From NCBI GenBank assembly GCA_027623235.1, contig JAQBVJ010000011.1, forward strand, positions 28,115 through 92,114: DNA of 64,000 bases, given 5' to 3'. Both the position numbers and the translations under genes were made by a program. Source of the stretch: Planctomycetota bacterium. GTDB lineage: Bacteria; Planctomycetota; Planctomycetia; Planctomycetales; Planctomycetaceae. Below the pieces are notes generated by a model that was not told the origin of the DNA, searched no databases, and saw only the letters and a program-made list of their open reading frames with translations. This document shows, piece after piece, positions 54,641 through 63,950 of the stretch. Position 1 is the stretch's first letter, and every line of letters starts with the position of its first letter.

Positions 54641-55222
54641 TTACTCGCCCGTTTTTTCTTTCGAAGGATTGAGCGAGTTCATCGCTGCACTCAGTCCGTC
54701 TTTTATCCAGCATTCGACACCAGCAACGCATTCCGAGATGCAGACGTCAATTTCGATTCGCTCATCATCGGTAAACTGCTGTAAAACAAAATCAGACGCA
54801 GCCATCCGCCCTGGGGGGCGACCGATTCCAATTCGCAGTCGAGGAATCTGATCGACTCCAAGATGACGAATGATATCTGCCAGACCTTTCTGGCCACCCG
54901 CCGAACCTCCCTGCCGCATCCGAAGTCGCCCCAGATCGAGGTTCATATCGTCAAGCAGGACAAGAATATTCTGATGTTCAACTTTAAAGAAATCAGCACA
55001 CTGTCGTACTGACCTGCCGCTGGCATTCATGTATGTCTGAGGAGCCAGCAGCACCACCTTTTCGCCATCGACCAGATGGTCAGTCACAAGTCCGTCAAAC
55101 CGCGACCGGCAGGTTGGAAAAAAATGACGGTCAGCAAACGCGTTGAGCACGTCGAAACCGACATTGTGCCGTGTCAGGTTGTATCGAGGACCAGGATTCC
55201 CGAGTCCCACGATGAGTTTCAT
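54641..55222 (-). CDS. pth: Peptidyl-tRNA hydrolase
   Basis: 193 residues. MKLIVGLGNPGPRYNLTRHN with the catalytic His in RHNVGFDVL, LLAPQTYMNASGRSV, LVLLDDMNLDLGRLRMR and GGQKGLADIIRHLG are diagnostic. It releases peptidyl moieties from tRNA after premature termination. Located 54 bases downstream of rplY, the common pairing of rplY and pth. Confidence 0.96.
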   Translation of the reverse strand: MKLIVGLGNPGPRYNLTRHNVGFDVLNAFADRHFFPTCRSRFDGLVTDHLVDGEKVVLLAPQTYMNASGRSVRQCADFFKVEHQNILVLLDDMNLDLGRLRMRQGGSAGGQKGLADIIRHLGVDQIPRLRIGIGRPPGRMAASDFVLQQFTDDERIEIDVCISECVAGVECWIKDGLSAAMNSLNPSKEKTGE

Positions 55223-55276
55223 GATGCGAATCCTGGTCAGACGACTCCAGATCCGCAGCGGGATCGGCAGTAAAAA

Positions 55277-55906
55277 TTACTCTGCGTCCTCGTCCTCGTC
55301 CTCGGACTCGCGTCCAATGACTTCAGGTTCGAGAGCTGATGAGACATCTTCAGCCTCAATTTCAATATCCTGTACTTCGTTCACCCGAAGTATGACCGTG
55401 TCGTCGGGGAGTTCCACACTCACTTTGTCGGGGAAATCCAGGTCAGCGATCGTGACTGTATCGTCAATCTTGAGAGAACCCACTCGGACAACCGGGCTAT
55501 CGGGAACCAGAAAGACCGGGCAGTTGACCATGATGGACCGCTCAACGATCTCAAGGACGCCTTCGTTGACCTCACCACGGATGACGATAACCAACTCGAT
55601 GTCAACACGAGTGTCCGAATCGACACGCTGCAGGTCGACATGCAGGATGTGAGTCAGAAACGTGTCCCACTGAACCTCACGGATCATCGCGATGGATGTC
55701 GTGCCTTCAACCTCAATGTCGACGATCTTGTGTCCTGACACGACGACTGGAGTGATGTCGTCGCCAGCCAGTGCGACTGAAACGGGGTCCTGGTTGAGTC
55801 CGTAGAGCGTGGCAGGAACTTTTCCTGTGCTGCGAAGCCTCCGGGAATTTGCTGTTCCGGTGAGGAGACGCGGCTCCACCACCAGACTTTTCGTATCATG
55901 TGCCAT
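55277..55906 (-). CDS. rplY: 50S ribosomal protein L25 (CTC type)
   Basis: 209 residues: the N-terminal L25 5S rRNA-binding domain (NSRRLRSTGKVPATLYG) and a C-terminal TL5/CTC beta domain (RVDIELVIVIRGEVNEGVLE, PDSPVVRVGSLKIDDTVTIA), ending in an acidic ESEDEDEDAE tail. The two-domain form is the one called CTC. It binds 5S rRNA. Upstream of pth. Confidence 0.95.
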   Translation of the reverse strand: MAHDTKSLVVEPRLLTGTANSRRLRSTGKVPATLYGLNQDPVSVALAGDDITPVVVSGHKIVDIEVEGTTSIAMIREVQWDTFLTHILHVDLQRVDSDTRVDIELVIVIRGEVNEGVLEIVERSIMVNCPVFLVPDSPVVRVGSLKIDDTVTIADLDFPDKVSVELPDDTVILRVNEVQDIEIEAEDVSSALEPEVIGRESEDEDEDAE

Positions 55907-56061
55907 CGTTTAGAAGTCCGTACAGCTACAGGAGTTAATTGAATTGCTGCCGCGTCCTGTTGACAGCCAGTTCGTCGGAAATTCAGTCCGTGGGCGCGAA
56001 GACAGAACTTCCGCGCAGCCCGCCGAGCGGAAAAGAGTGCGAGACGATAGCGTGAGATTTC

Positions 56062-58446
56062 TCAGTCTGCAACTGACTGCTGAGACGCTTTGGACGTCGA
56101 TCGAGCCCGCCAGACGGTACCCGCTGCAGCAGCAAGGCCGACGACAGCGATGGCACCCCAACCGAGCGTTGGAGCCAGCACTGCGGCGACCGCTGCCGCG
56201 GCAAATGCGAGGATTCCCCAGGAAAATCGCCAGGCCAGCAGCGGTTCGAGAAGTAGAATCGACAGCACTGCCCAGGCGAGGATCCGTGACAGAACTGACA
56301 GTCCGGAATCGGATCTCGATCGGAAAACACTGCTGACCGGGTCTCCATTTCCCCGCAGAGCGACGTTGACCTCAGCGAAAAGTGAATTGGACAGGTCTGT
56401 CGCCCGGGCGACTGCCAGGTCGCTTTCTTTCTCCGAAACGTTCACGGCGTAAAGTTCGGTTCGATTCAGGGGGGAACCAAACTTGATCTGGTAAATGCCC
56501 GCGCGATCGGTCTTGTCGTAGGCAGCGGTCAATAAATTCTCGCTGTCATTCAGTGGAAGTCCTGTGACGCTCCCATCGGGACGCTCGACCCGAGCTTCCA
56601 GGTCAAACAGTCGTTGAGGCAGTGTCATGACAATTGGCTCGCCGACATTCAGCTGTCGGCTTCTTGCCTGGCCCGACGCTGCGAAGAGCACCAGCTCGTG
56701 CATCATCGGCACGAAACTGGGAGCCCAGATCGCCCACGTTCCCCATCGACTGTCGGCACTTGTTGCGGCAAGGATGACTCGGCCGGAGCCCGTTCGCATT
56801 TCGACTAGAGCGGGTGAGCCATCTGAAAACCACATCGCGACCTGTGCATCGTCCGTTGGTTTGAGTTTCAAAAACTTGAACGTGAGCGTCGCCTCCAGGC
56901 CAGCTCCGGGGTTGCCACGAAAGGCCCGGACGATCGGGTGAGAAAACTCGCGCGGATCGAAGGTGAGGGGCTCCGCTTCACTTCCGGTCAGCTCGCCGAT
57001 TTCTGCGGGGAGAATTCCCTCGCCGCCGCGAAACAGGTGGGTGTTGTAGCTGGCGGAATTGGCCGCCTCGCCAGGAAGAACAATGAGGCCGCCGCCGCTC
57101 TGAACGAAGGATTCCAGAATTGTGGACTCTCGATTTGTGATCAAACCGACATCGCAGAGCACAACGACGTCGTACCGACTGAGGCCTGCCGATTGCAGCT
57201 CGCTCTCCCCGACGACCTGTGGTCGAATGGTTCCCTGCCATGGCTCGCTGGTCGTCGATGGTGCGAGGGCCCGCTCGACATAAAATGTGGCTGTATCACG
57301 CGGCCTCCCGGCGGGCCGACCATTGACGAGCAGGACATTAAGTTGCTCCCGCACCGGGACTGCCATCCAGCGGCGGTTGTCAACTGGCAGTGCATCATCC
57401 TCAAGATGAATCTCGACCGAATGATCGCCGGCTGACAGAAACTGGTAATCCCAGTTGACCGGCGTGTCGATTCCGGGCGGCAGGTCGAGCCGTTTTGTGT
57501 CCACGAGCCGTCCATCGACAAGCAGTTCGACCGTCTGGTCCCTCAGAATGGTCTGCCCGAAGTTTCGCACGACAGCACGGAAACTCATGGTCTGGCCGAC
57601 GGTGACGATTTCCGTACCCGACTCCAGGCCGGTCACGGCAAGATTGCTGCTCGCAGCACCGGCAACATTGACGAGAGAGATGCTGGCGGTTTGGCCGATT
57701 TGATTCACGAGTAATTTCAATCGGGCAAGCGACTCCGGTGCGTCGGGAGTCCACATTGAAGACTGCAGATCACTGATGAAAACGACTTCTTTGCGAGGCA
57801 GTTCGGGAAGCTGTTTGACTGCCTGTGCGACGGCTTCGAGTGTCGCAGTGAGGTTTCCGGGCGAATCCGAAACGGTGAGTGCCTGAATTTCTTCCTCGAC
57901 CGTATTCGTTCGAAATGCGGGGGTCTGGATGACGGACGATGTCGATGAGTCGGCGATCCGAAGGAGGCTCCAGGCGTCACCGCGCGATCCGTTCTGCACC
58001 ATGGCCTGCGCCGTTTTCTTTGCCTGAGCGAACCGAGTGACCGGTGCTCCATCAGAGATTGCTTCGATCGGCGCCCCTTCAATGAAGCTCGACGCTCCGG
58101 TTCGCTGCATGCTGAATGTCGAATCAACAACGAGAATGCGGTGGACCGGCTGCTCGTTTCCGATGACTCCCGTTTCCGTGTCGAAATGAGGTCTCGCGAG
58201 AGCCAGTACGATCAGGATCAGAACGAGCGTTCGGACCAGTAGCAGAATCAGATTCTCAAGTCGGATTCGTCGCGACTGTTTTTTCGTCGCCTGAATCAGA
58301 AACTGCATGGCTGCCCACGGAGTCACCACGTACTTCCGCCGGTGCAGCAGGTGAATCACGACCGGAATCGACGCCAGTGCCAACCCGGAAAGAATCAGCG
58401 GGCTGGAAAAACCGAAGGCAAGAACTGGCAGAGCTGGATTGGGCAT
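56062..58446 (-). CDS. BatA/vWA-domain membrane protein with a glutamine-amidotransferase-like region
   Basis: 794 residues. A BatA-type N-terminus (ILSGLALASIPVVIHLLHRR, then LILLLVRTLVLILIVLALAR) gives two helices. Residues about 100-290 form a von Willebrand A domain whose MIDAS reads DSTFS (Asp108, Thr110, Ser112). Residues about 300-390 look like a CARDB-type beta-sandwich. Residues about 400-560 resemble the class I amidotransferase-like/ThuA domain (SRYDVVVLCDVG, GGGLIVLPGE). Two helices close the protein (about 725-785). Related proteins accompany MoxR ATPases; none is in the window. Substrate unknown. Confidence 0.88.
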   Translation of the reverse strand: MPNPALPVLAFGFSSPLILSGLALASIPVVIHLLHRRKYVVTPWAAMQFLIQATKKQSRRIRLENLILLLVRTLVLILIVLALARPHFDTETGVIGNEQPVHRILVVDSTFSMQRTGASSFIEGAPIEAISDGAPVTRFAQAKKTAQAMVQNGSRGDAWSLLRIADSSTSSVIQTPAFRTNTVEEEIQALTVSDSPGNLTATLEAVAQAVKQLPELPRKEVVFISDLQSSMWTPDAPESLARLKLLVNQIGQTASISLVNVAGAASSNLAVTGLESGTEIVTVGQTMSFRAVVRNFGQTILRDQTVELLVDGRLVDTKRLDLPPGIDTPVNWDYQFLSAGDHSVEIHLEDDALPVDNRRWMAVPVREQLNVLLVNGRPAGRPRDTATFYVERALAPSTTSEPWQGTIRPQVVGESELQSAGLSRYDVVVLCDVGLITNRESTILESFVQSGGGLIVLPGEAANSASYNTHLFRGGEGILPAEIGELTGSEAEPLTFDPREFSHPIVRAFRGNPGAGLEATLTFKFLKLKPTDDAQVAMWFSDGSPALVEMRTGSGRVILAATSADSRWGTWAIWAPSFVPMMHELVLFAASGQARSRQLNVGEPIVMTLPQRLFDLEARVERPDGSVTGLPLNDSENLLTAAYDKTDRAGIYQIKFGSPLNRTELYAVNVSEKESDLAVARATDLSNSLFAEVNVALRGNGDPVSSVFRSRSDSGLSVLSRILAWAVLSILLLEPLLAWRFSWGILAFAAAAVAAVLAPTLGWGAIAVVGLAAAAGTVWRARSTSKASQQSVAD

Positions 58447-58566
58447 GCCGTCTGAAGAAGCTCCGAGTATCGGTCTGGGCCGGAGGAACTATGGCTGCGG
58501 TGACGAATCGATTCCGGCGGTGAACTTTGTGGCGTGATCGACTGATAAAAGTCATTCCGAACGGAG

Positions 58567-59985
58567 TCAAATGTCGTAGTACATCGCAAACTCAAACGGG
58601 TGAGGCCGCTGGCGGAGCGCCTCGCACTCTTTTTCCGTCTTGTACCAGATCCAGGTGTCAATGACGTCATCCGTAAAGACGTCACCTCGCAGCAGGAATG
58701 AGTGGTCCTGCCGGAGCGCGGCGAGCGACTCTTCCAGAGTCGCCGGTGTCTTGGCCACGTCGTCGAGCTCGGCCGGATCGAGATCGTAAATGTCCTTATC
58801 CAGCGGTTTGCCCGGATCGATGTGATTCTGAATTCCATCCAGCGCGGCCATCAGAACCGCCGACATCGCGAGGTACGGATTGGACGAGGAATCCGGGCAG
58901 CGAAATTCGAACCGCTTGTCCTCCGCGCTTGGGCTGTGTACTGGAATCCGGATCGCAGCCGATCGGTTCCGGTAGCTGTAAGTCAGATTGATCGGCGCTT
59001 CGAACCCCGCGATGAGCCGCTTGTAGCTGTTTGTTGTGGGGCAGCAGAAGGCCATCAAGGCTCGGGCGTGAGCGAGAATTCCGCCCATCGCAAACAGAGC
59101 TGTCTCACTGAGCCCACCGTATCTCGAACCGGCAAAGAGCGTCTCTCCGCCCTTCCACAGCGACATGTGCAGATGCAGTCCCGAGCCGCTGTCATTCCAG
59201 ATCGGCTTGGGCATGAACGTCGCCGTTTTTCCGTGCCGGGCGGCAACGTTTTTGACGACGTATTTGAACATGAGCAGCGCGTCAGCCGTCTTGAGCAGAG
59301 GTCCGTATTTGATATCAATTTCGCACTGGCCGGCGCTGGCGACCTCGTGATGCTGAGCCTCCACTTCGATCCCGCACTCCTGCAGCGCGAGCATGATTTC
59401 GGTGCGGGCTTCCTGCAGCGTGTCAGCCGGAGGGACAGGCAGATAGCCCTCGCCGTGCCGGATGCTGTAACCCGCGTTGGTGGCTGGGCCACGACGTTTG
59501 CGACCGCGGTTCCATTGCCCCTCGCTGCTGTCGATGTGGTAGTAGCCTTCGTGCTCGTTCTGGTCGAACCGGACGTTGTCGAATATGAAAAATTCCGGCT
59601 CGGGGCCGAAGTTGGCAACGTCGGCGATGCCGGTCGACTTCATGTAAGCTTCGGCTTTGCGGGCAACGTTGCGGGGATCTTTCGCGTAGTCCTGACGAGT
59701 AATCGGGTCCTGAATGTTGCAGGTCAGAACGAGCGTTCTGGTCATGAACGGGTCGACGTAGGCTGTGTCAGACTCGGGAACGACCAGCATGTCGCTCTCA
59801 TTAATCGACTGCCAGCCGCGAAGCGACGAACCGTCGAAGCCGTAACCCCGCTCAAAACTGTCTTCAGACAGTGCCTGTGCCGGAACGGTGAAGTGCTTCT
59901 GCGTTCCAGGGAAATCCATGAAACGCAGATCAACCGCCTGGATTTCCCGTTCGCGAATCAGGGCGAGAACTTCTCGCGGTGTCAT
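58567..59985 (-). CDS. glnA: Glutamine synthetase (GSI-beta type)
   Basis: 472 residues from MTPREVLALIREREI; the frame open to 60078 adds an unsupported extension. Landmarks: GYGFDGSSLRGW, FGPEPEFFIFD, ASAGQCEIDIKYGPL, MPKPIWNDSGSGLHLHMSL and the substrate loop YRNRSAAIRIP. Tyr400 in DIYDLDPAE matches the adenylylation site of GSI-beta, so GlnE control is possible (inference). It makes glutamine from glutamate and ammonia with ATP. Regulatory sites in the 252 bases upstream were not recognised. Confidence 0.96.
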   Translation of the reverse strand: MTPREVLALIREREIQAVDLRFMDFPGTQKHFTVPAQALSEDSFERGYGFDGSSLRGWQSINESDMLVVPESDTAYVDPFMTRTLVLTCNIQDPITRQDYAKDPRNVARKAEAYMKSTGIADVANFGPEPEFFIFDNVRFDQNEHEGYYHIDSSEGQWNRGRKRRGPATNAGYSIRHGEGYLPVPPADTLQEARTEIMLALQECGIEVEAQHHEVASAGQCEIDIKYGPLLKTADALLMFKYVVKNVAARHGKTATFMPKPIWNDSGSGLHLHMSLWKGGETLFAGSRYGGLSETALFAMGGILAHARALMAFCCPTTNSYKRLIAGFEAPINLTYSYRNRSAAIRIPVHSPSAEDKRFEFRCPDSSSNPYLAMSAVLMAALDGIQNHIDPGKPLDKDIYDLDPAELDDVAKTPATLEESLAALRQDHSFLLRGDVFTDDVIDTWIWYKTEKECEALRQRPHPFEFAMYYDI

Positions 59986-60237
59986 AGGTCTGCTTTCAGG
60001 ATGCGGGAGGGCTGGAAGCCGGGCATCGTACGAGTCGCGTGATTCGACCGCCAGTACGAGGTCGGAGTCCGGGAGCAACTTTCGTTCCCGCGAAGCTCAA
60101 CTCGTCTGTCCGTATTCGGAGCCGGTTCCGGACGGAGGTGCGTTCAAGTCCTGCGCAAACCTTGAGCGAAGATGCCTCAAAAGGGGAACAGCCGACGTGG
60201 CTCGATGATTCCGGCGTCGCGCAGCAATCTCAGCCGT

Positions 60238-60525
60238 CTACAGAATGCGGTCGGACGGATGCGGCACGCGATTCACCAGCGGCAGCACCTTCGGGGCGTA
60301 AACTTCGACACACGACTTTGCCTGTCGGTGAACGTCGAGGTGCTCCTGGGATTCCCACTGCTCGACAAGGATGAACAGCGAACGATCCTCGCGCGAATGG
60401 TAAACCTCGAAGCGGGCACACCCCGGCTCCGCTCGAGACAACGTGGCCTGTTCGACGAGCAGTTCCCGAACGGTGTCGATATTTGCCTCGTTTTTCACGG
60501 TCAGCAGAATGTTGTTGTAAATCAT
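60238..60525 (-). CDS. Antibiotic biosynthesis monooxygenase (ABM) domain protein
   Basis: 95 residues, a single ABM/YgiN-type ferredoxin-like domain: NILLTVKNEANIDTVRELL, EPGCARFEVYHSREDRSLF, LVEQWESQEHLDVHRQ and a C-terminal helix. Members act as quinol or anthrone monooxygenases or heme-degrading dimers; the present sequence gives no specific choice. The segment QWESQEHLDVH carries the usual His. It lies 62 bases downstream of the BFD-like gene. Confidence 0.92.
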   Translation of the reverse strand: MIYNNILLTVKNEANIDTVRELLVEQATLSRAEPGCARFEVYHSREDRSLFILVEQWESQEHLDVHRQAKSCVEVYAPKVLPLVNRVPHPSDRIL

Positions 60526-60587
60526 CGTTCTCTCTTCGGGTGTTTCGTTGACGGTCGTTCTTCGGCCGGGCAGTTCTGGAGACGCAG

Positions 60588-60869
60588 CTATGGTGTGACA
60601 TCTGGTGGCGGGATCGCTCCTGCGGGCGGCCTGCCGTTTCCGGCTCGAATGTATTCACCGCGAGCCGTTGCGTATTCCTCAGCCGTCATCTGATCGTCGG
60701 TCTGAGCGAAGCACCGTTTGAGAAATGGGATGCACCATCCGCAACCGGTCCCGGCGCCGCCGCATTCGCTGAGTTGGCTCGCGACGCGCGGCTGATGGAT
60801 TCGAATGAAGTTGACAATCTTCCGTTTTCGAACGTGGAAGCAGTAGCACAGCATGTCGTCCTGCTTCAT
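60588..60869 (-). CDS. BFD-like [2Fe-2S] protein
   Basis: 93 residues. Four cysteines in a C-x-C-x32-C-x2-C array (Cys8, Cys10, Cys43, Cys46; CYCFHV and GTGCGWC) match bacterioferritin-associated ferredoxins and related (2Fe-2S)-binding domains. BFD reduces bacterioferritin to release iron; stand-alone relatives can be electron carriers elsewhere. No bacterioferritin gene is visible. The C-terminal 40 residues are Pro/Gly-rich and not part of the domain. Confidence 0.9.
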   Translation of the reverse strand: MKQDDMLCYCFHVRKRKIVNFIRIHQPRVASQLSECGGAGTGCGWCIPFLKRCFAQTDDQMTAEEYATARGEYIRAGNGRPPAGAIPPPDVTP

Positions 60870-60912
60870 CAGCAGACTCTCCCGTCGTGGTGAAACTCTT
60901 CAGTGAGAACGA

Positions 60913-61872
60913 CTACCGGTCAGCCGACTTCAAGGTGACGCGGTCGCCGCTGACCGTCACGGTGAGCCCGGACCGGCTGGCAGCTTCGTTGAGAATTCCT
61001 CGTGGCGACGTGTCGTCAAGGGAGAACGCCACGTCGCGTTCCCAAACGGCTTCGTCCACGTCTGACGACGCTTCGATTTGAATGTTGGCCATGATTTCGA
61101 CCGTCTCCAGCACGGAACGGAGTGTCGTCAGATTCTTAAGCGCGAACTTCGCAATTGGCACATCCAGCCGTTCGTCGAGCGATGCCGGTGGCGTGGGAGT
61201 CGGTTGCGAAGCGGCAGGTGGAGTTTTCGACTTGTCGGGCGCATCTGCCGACGGTGTTCGCGGTTCCACGGTGACCACGGATGCCTGTTGGATCGGGCTT
61301 TTTTCAGCAGGTTCCTCACTGGCGACGGCGACTTTGATTCCGTCAGGCACGATCGAAATCTCAGAGCCTGCTGGGACTGAATCGTGGACCTTTTCCGGGG
61401 CAGGAGGAGCGGCGACGACGACTTCGGTCTGCGGTGAGTCATCGGCACCCGCCGTCGCTGGTTTGACATTCGACGCTTTGAGGGGGCCATCCTTTGCGGC
61501 AATGGAGACCGGCGGTGACTCCGTTTGCGAGCCTGGATTCTGAGACGCGACGCCCGGCACTGAATCGTCGCCGGATTGCGACTCGGGAGAGCCAACCAGC
61601 AACGGGACGACGATCGCGAGCCCGAGCAGTCCTGTCAGGGCCGCGGCAATGCCGGCTGGACCGGGACGCCAGGGAGAGTTGCTCGCCGGAACCAGAGCCG
61701 GATGCAGTGGCGCCGCCTCGGTCGCCTGAAGATCGGCTGATTGCTGATCGGCGGTCGCTTTGAGTGACGCGCCGCACTCGGGACAGGCATCCGAATCCGA
61801 AACGGCGTCGAGCGAACGGACCCTCAGCCGAGTTGCACAGACCGGACAGGCAATCGTTCTGACCTTGAGCAT
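60913..61872 (-). CDS. Zinc-ribbon/TM protein with a secretin-like (STN) C-terminal domain
   Basis: 319 residues. A zinc ribbon at the N-terminus (Cys9, Cys12, Cys30, Cys33), a single helix at about 72-93 (GIAAALTGLLGLAIVVPLL), a long Pro/Ala/Glu-rich stretch (95-235), and a C-terminal domain of about 80 residues (FALKNLTTLRSVLETVEIMA, FSLDDTSPRGILNEAASRSG, LTVTVSGDRVTL) with the strand-helix pattern of secretin/TonB short N-terminal domains. Topology: ribbon in the cytoplasm, STN outside. It follows the related 628-residue gene by 57 bases; see findings. Confidence 0.75.
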   Translation of the reverse strand: MLKVRTIACPVCATRLRVRSLDAVSDSDACPECGASLKATADQQSADLQATEAAPLHPALVPASNSPWRPGPAGIAAALTGLLGLAIVVPLLVGSPESQSGDDSVPGVASQNPGSQTESPPVSIAAKDGPLKASNVKPATAGADDSPQTEVVVAAPPAPEKVHDSVPAGSEISIVPDGIKVAVASEEPAEKSPIQQASVVTVEPRTPSADAPDKSKTPPAASQPTPTPPASLDERLDVPIAKFALKNLTTLRSVLETVEIMANIQIEASSDVDEAVWERDVAFSLDDTSPRGILNEAASRSGLTVTVSGDRVTLKSADR

Positions 61873-61929
61873 TCGTGAACTCGATCCCGAGGGACTGTTG
61901 GGTGGCGGAGAAGCCTCCCGAAGCTGCTC

Positions 61930-63816
61930 CTACTTAATCTCAAAAACTTTCTGTCCGTTCTTCTCGGCGAATGAAACGGTGGTGATCAGAAACTGCTTTT
62001 TGTCTTCCTCTACCACCAGGCACATGCTGTCATATCGGTCAAGAATATTCTTGATCGCTTCGAGGCCGCTGCCTTCCAGCTTGAACGTCTGAGCCATGTT
62101 CTTGGTATAGCCCTTGTCCTTCAGCGCGTCGCCGTCGATGTCGACGCCGGTTTTGCATTCCTCTGCGATGTACGCAAAGGCGTCCTGCAGCGGAGTCCGG
62201 TTGAATTCGACTTCGATCTTCATTTTCAGTCGGTCGGCGATCAGATCAGGCAGCTTCGGGCCTGTGCTCTGCTGGCGGACCGGAGCGTCTTTGGTGAAGT
62301 CTGTCCGAGTCGACTCGTCCCAGGTCAGCAGGGCCCCCAGGGCGAGATTCGGACCGGCCCGTTCGTCGAGCGATGTCACCAGCTGAGCGTACCGGCTGCC
62401 CATTCCGCCGATCGTTGCCTTCGAAAACAACTGAGTCATCGCGGGGAAGCGGCCGATCAGTTTTCGCGGCCCCACTTTCTTCGGGTCCATTTTCTCAACC
62501 ATATGCCAGATGTCGTACGGAGCCTGCTTGAGCTTCTTACGCATTTCCTTCTGCAGAAGGTGCTCTTTAATGATCGTCCGGTTCCTCATCAGGATTTCGG
62601 AGAAGAACGTTCGATCGTCCAGATGCAGACTCCAGAGGACGGTCTCAACTTCCTCATCGTTGAAAAACTGACTGAACTGATCGACCGTCGGCCAGACGAT
62701 TTCCGGAAACATCGTATCCCGGTGTCTGGCGATGCTCCGCGGATCAAAGAGGACGCTGAAATGGCGGTCCACGTCCGTTTCGTGGATCAGCGCGTCGATT
62801 CCGTCGTCCTGCGGACTGGCGTACTGAATGCTCTGTGCCATTTCAGATGCGAGCTCTTTCGGACAGACGGCCATCGTCTGCAGATCGATCAGAGCGAACG
62901 CTTTCGTATCGCCGACGTATATCTTGTATCCAAACTCCTCGTTGGCATCGCCACCGTATTCCAGAATGAGTTTCGCCTTGGACTGCTTTTCGACGAAGCG
63001 GAACACGGCCGCCGTCTGAGCTGGCTCGCCAACGACCCCGGGGATCACGGCGAACAGGATTTGCTCGATTTCTGCTGGCTCGCGTTGCGTGAACTCTTTG
63101 ATGGCTGCCTCGGCCCACTCACCAATCGGTCCGAGGCAGTAACGAAATTCTTCGCCACGCGAGCCTGCCGCCCAGAGTTCGGCCGGACGGACGTGGATCA
63201 GAATTCGGGCGCCGAGCGGAAGCCCATTGAGTTTCAACTTCTCCCCGGATGTCGGGCTGGCCGCATTGGCGATCGCGGTTGTTTTCTCAAGCTCGTCCTT
63301 CTCTGCAACAGTCTCCTCGTCGCGTTGCGGAGTGGCAGCCTCTGCCTGCTCTTTCTTGACGTCGTTGACAAAATCGCGAGCTGCGTAGAGCGCACCTCCG
63401 AGAGCACACGCCGTCAGAACTCCAGCCACGATGGCGACGTTTCGCCGGCGGGCATTTTTCTTTTGAATCGCCTTCAGGTGAGCCGCGCCGCCTTTGTCTT
63501 CCGGAGCCACCTCAAGACCACCTGGCTGCGTGGCTGCGTCAACGAACATTGGTGCGACCGGTTGAACCGTCGGCTGGGGCGCAGGAGCGGCCGGCGAAGC
63601 AGTCGCGTTGTCCGGCACCCAGTGGCCACCGACTCCAACCGCGGGCTGCGGAGCCGGAGACGCAAGCTGCAACTCCACCTCGTCGTCTTCCGGCGGAGCC
63701 GTCAGAAAAAAGACCGTCTTGCATTTCGGGCAGCGGGCTTTCTTGCCGAGCTTGCTGCGGTCACGAAGTTTGAGCCCACGCTCACACTTTGGGCAGTTGA
63801 TGACGATTTCGCTCAT
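61930..63816 (-). CDS. Zinc-ribbon/TM protein with STN-like C-terminus, large
   Basis: 628 residues. A zinc ribbon of the MJ0042 type (Cys8, Cys11, Cys29, Cys32), a Pro/Ala linker, a helix at about 126-146 (VAIVAGVLTACALGGALYAA), then a soluble region of about 400 residues with no recognised family (contains LILEYGGDANEEFGYKIYVG and HFSVLFDPRSIARHRDTMFP). The C-terminal 110 residues (MKIEVEFNRTPLQDAFAYIA, LEGSGLEAIKNILDRYDS) resemble the STN pattern of the next gene. Ribbon cytoplasmic, rest exported. A partner of the next gene by architecture and adjacency (inference). Confidence 0.78.
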   Translation of the reverse strand: MSEIVINCPKCERGLKLRDRSKLGKKARCPKCKTVFFLTAPPEDDEVELQLASPAPQPAVGVGGHWVPDNATASPAAPAPQPTVQPVAPMFVDAATQPGGLEVAPEDKGGAAHLKAIQKKNARRRNVAIVAGVLTACALGGALYAARDFVNDVKKEQAEAATPQRDEETVAEKDELEKTTAIANAASPTSGEKLKLNGLPLGARILIHVRPAELWAAGSRGEEFRYCLGPIGEWAEAAIKEFTQREPAEIEQILFAVIPGVVGEPAQTAAVFRFVEKQSKAKLILEYGGDANEEFGYKIYVGDTKAFALIDLQTMAVCPKELASEMAQSIQYASPQDDGIDALIHETDVDRHFSVLFDPRSIARHRDTMFPEIVWPTVDQFSQFFNDEEVETVLWSLHLDDRTFFSEILMRNRTIIKEHLLQKEMRKKLKQAPYDIWHMVEKMDPKKVGPRKLIGRFPAMTQLFSKATIGGMGSRYAQLVTSLDERAGPNLALGALLTWDESTRTDFTKDAPVRQQSTGPKLPDLIADRLKMKIEVEFNRTPLQDAFAYIAEECKTGVDIDGDALKDKGYTKNMAQTFKLEGSGLEAIKNILDRYDSMCLVVEEDKKQFLITTVSFAEKNGQKVFEIK

Positions 63817-63926
63817 GGGTCACAAATCCAGATCAGAATGACAATTGAGACGGCGTCAATGTTACGGCGATGCGGAAACCGTTGCCACCGGCAAACAGCC
63901 GAACGGCCGCGAACCCGGGGCAGGCG

Positions 63927-63950
63927 GTAGGACGGACGCCCACGTCTGTC
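63927..63950. repeat. Single REP-like element, family A
   Basis: GTAG followed by GACGGACG-CCCA-CGTCTGTC, identical to the arm at 15010 except one base that leaves a G-U pair in the stem. No inverted partner is seen before the window ends 50 bases later. It lies 111 bases upstream of the zinc-ribbon gene. Confidence 0.75.

Noticed and set aside
58702..60042. 446-codon plus-strand frame opposite glnA
   Set aside because: Antisense to an unmistakable glutamine synthetase.
62503..63930. 475-codon plus-strand frame opposite the zinc-ribbon gene
   Set aside because: Antisense shadow: no domain, no ribosome-binding site, and the opposite strand has a zinc ribbon, helix and coherent protein.
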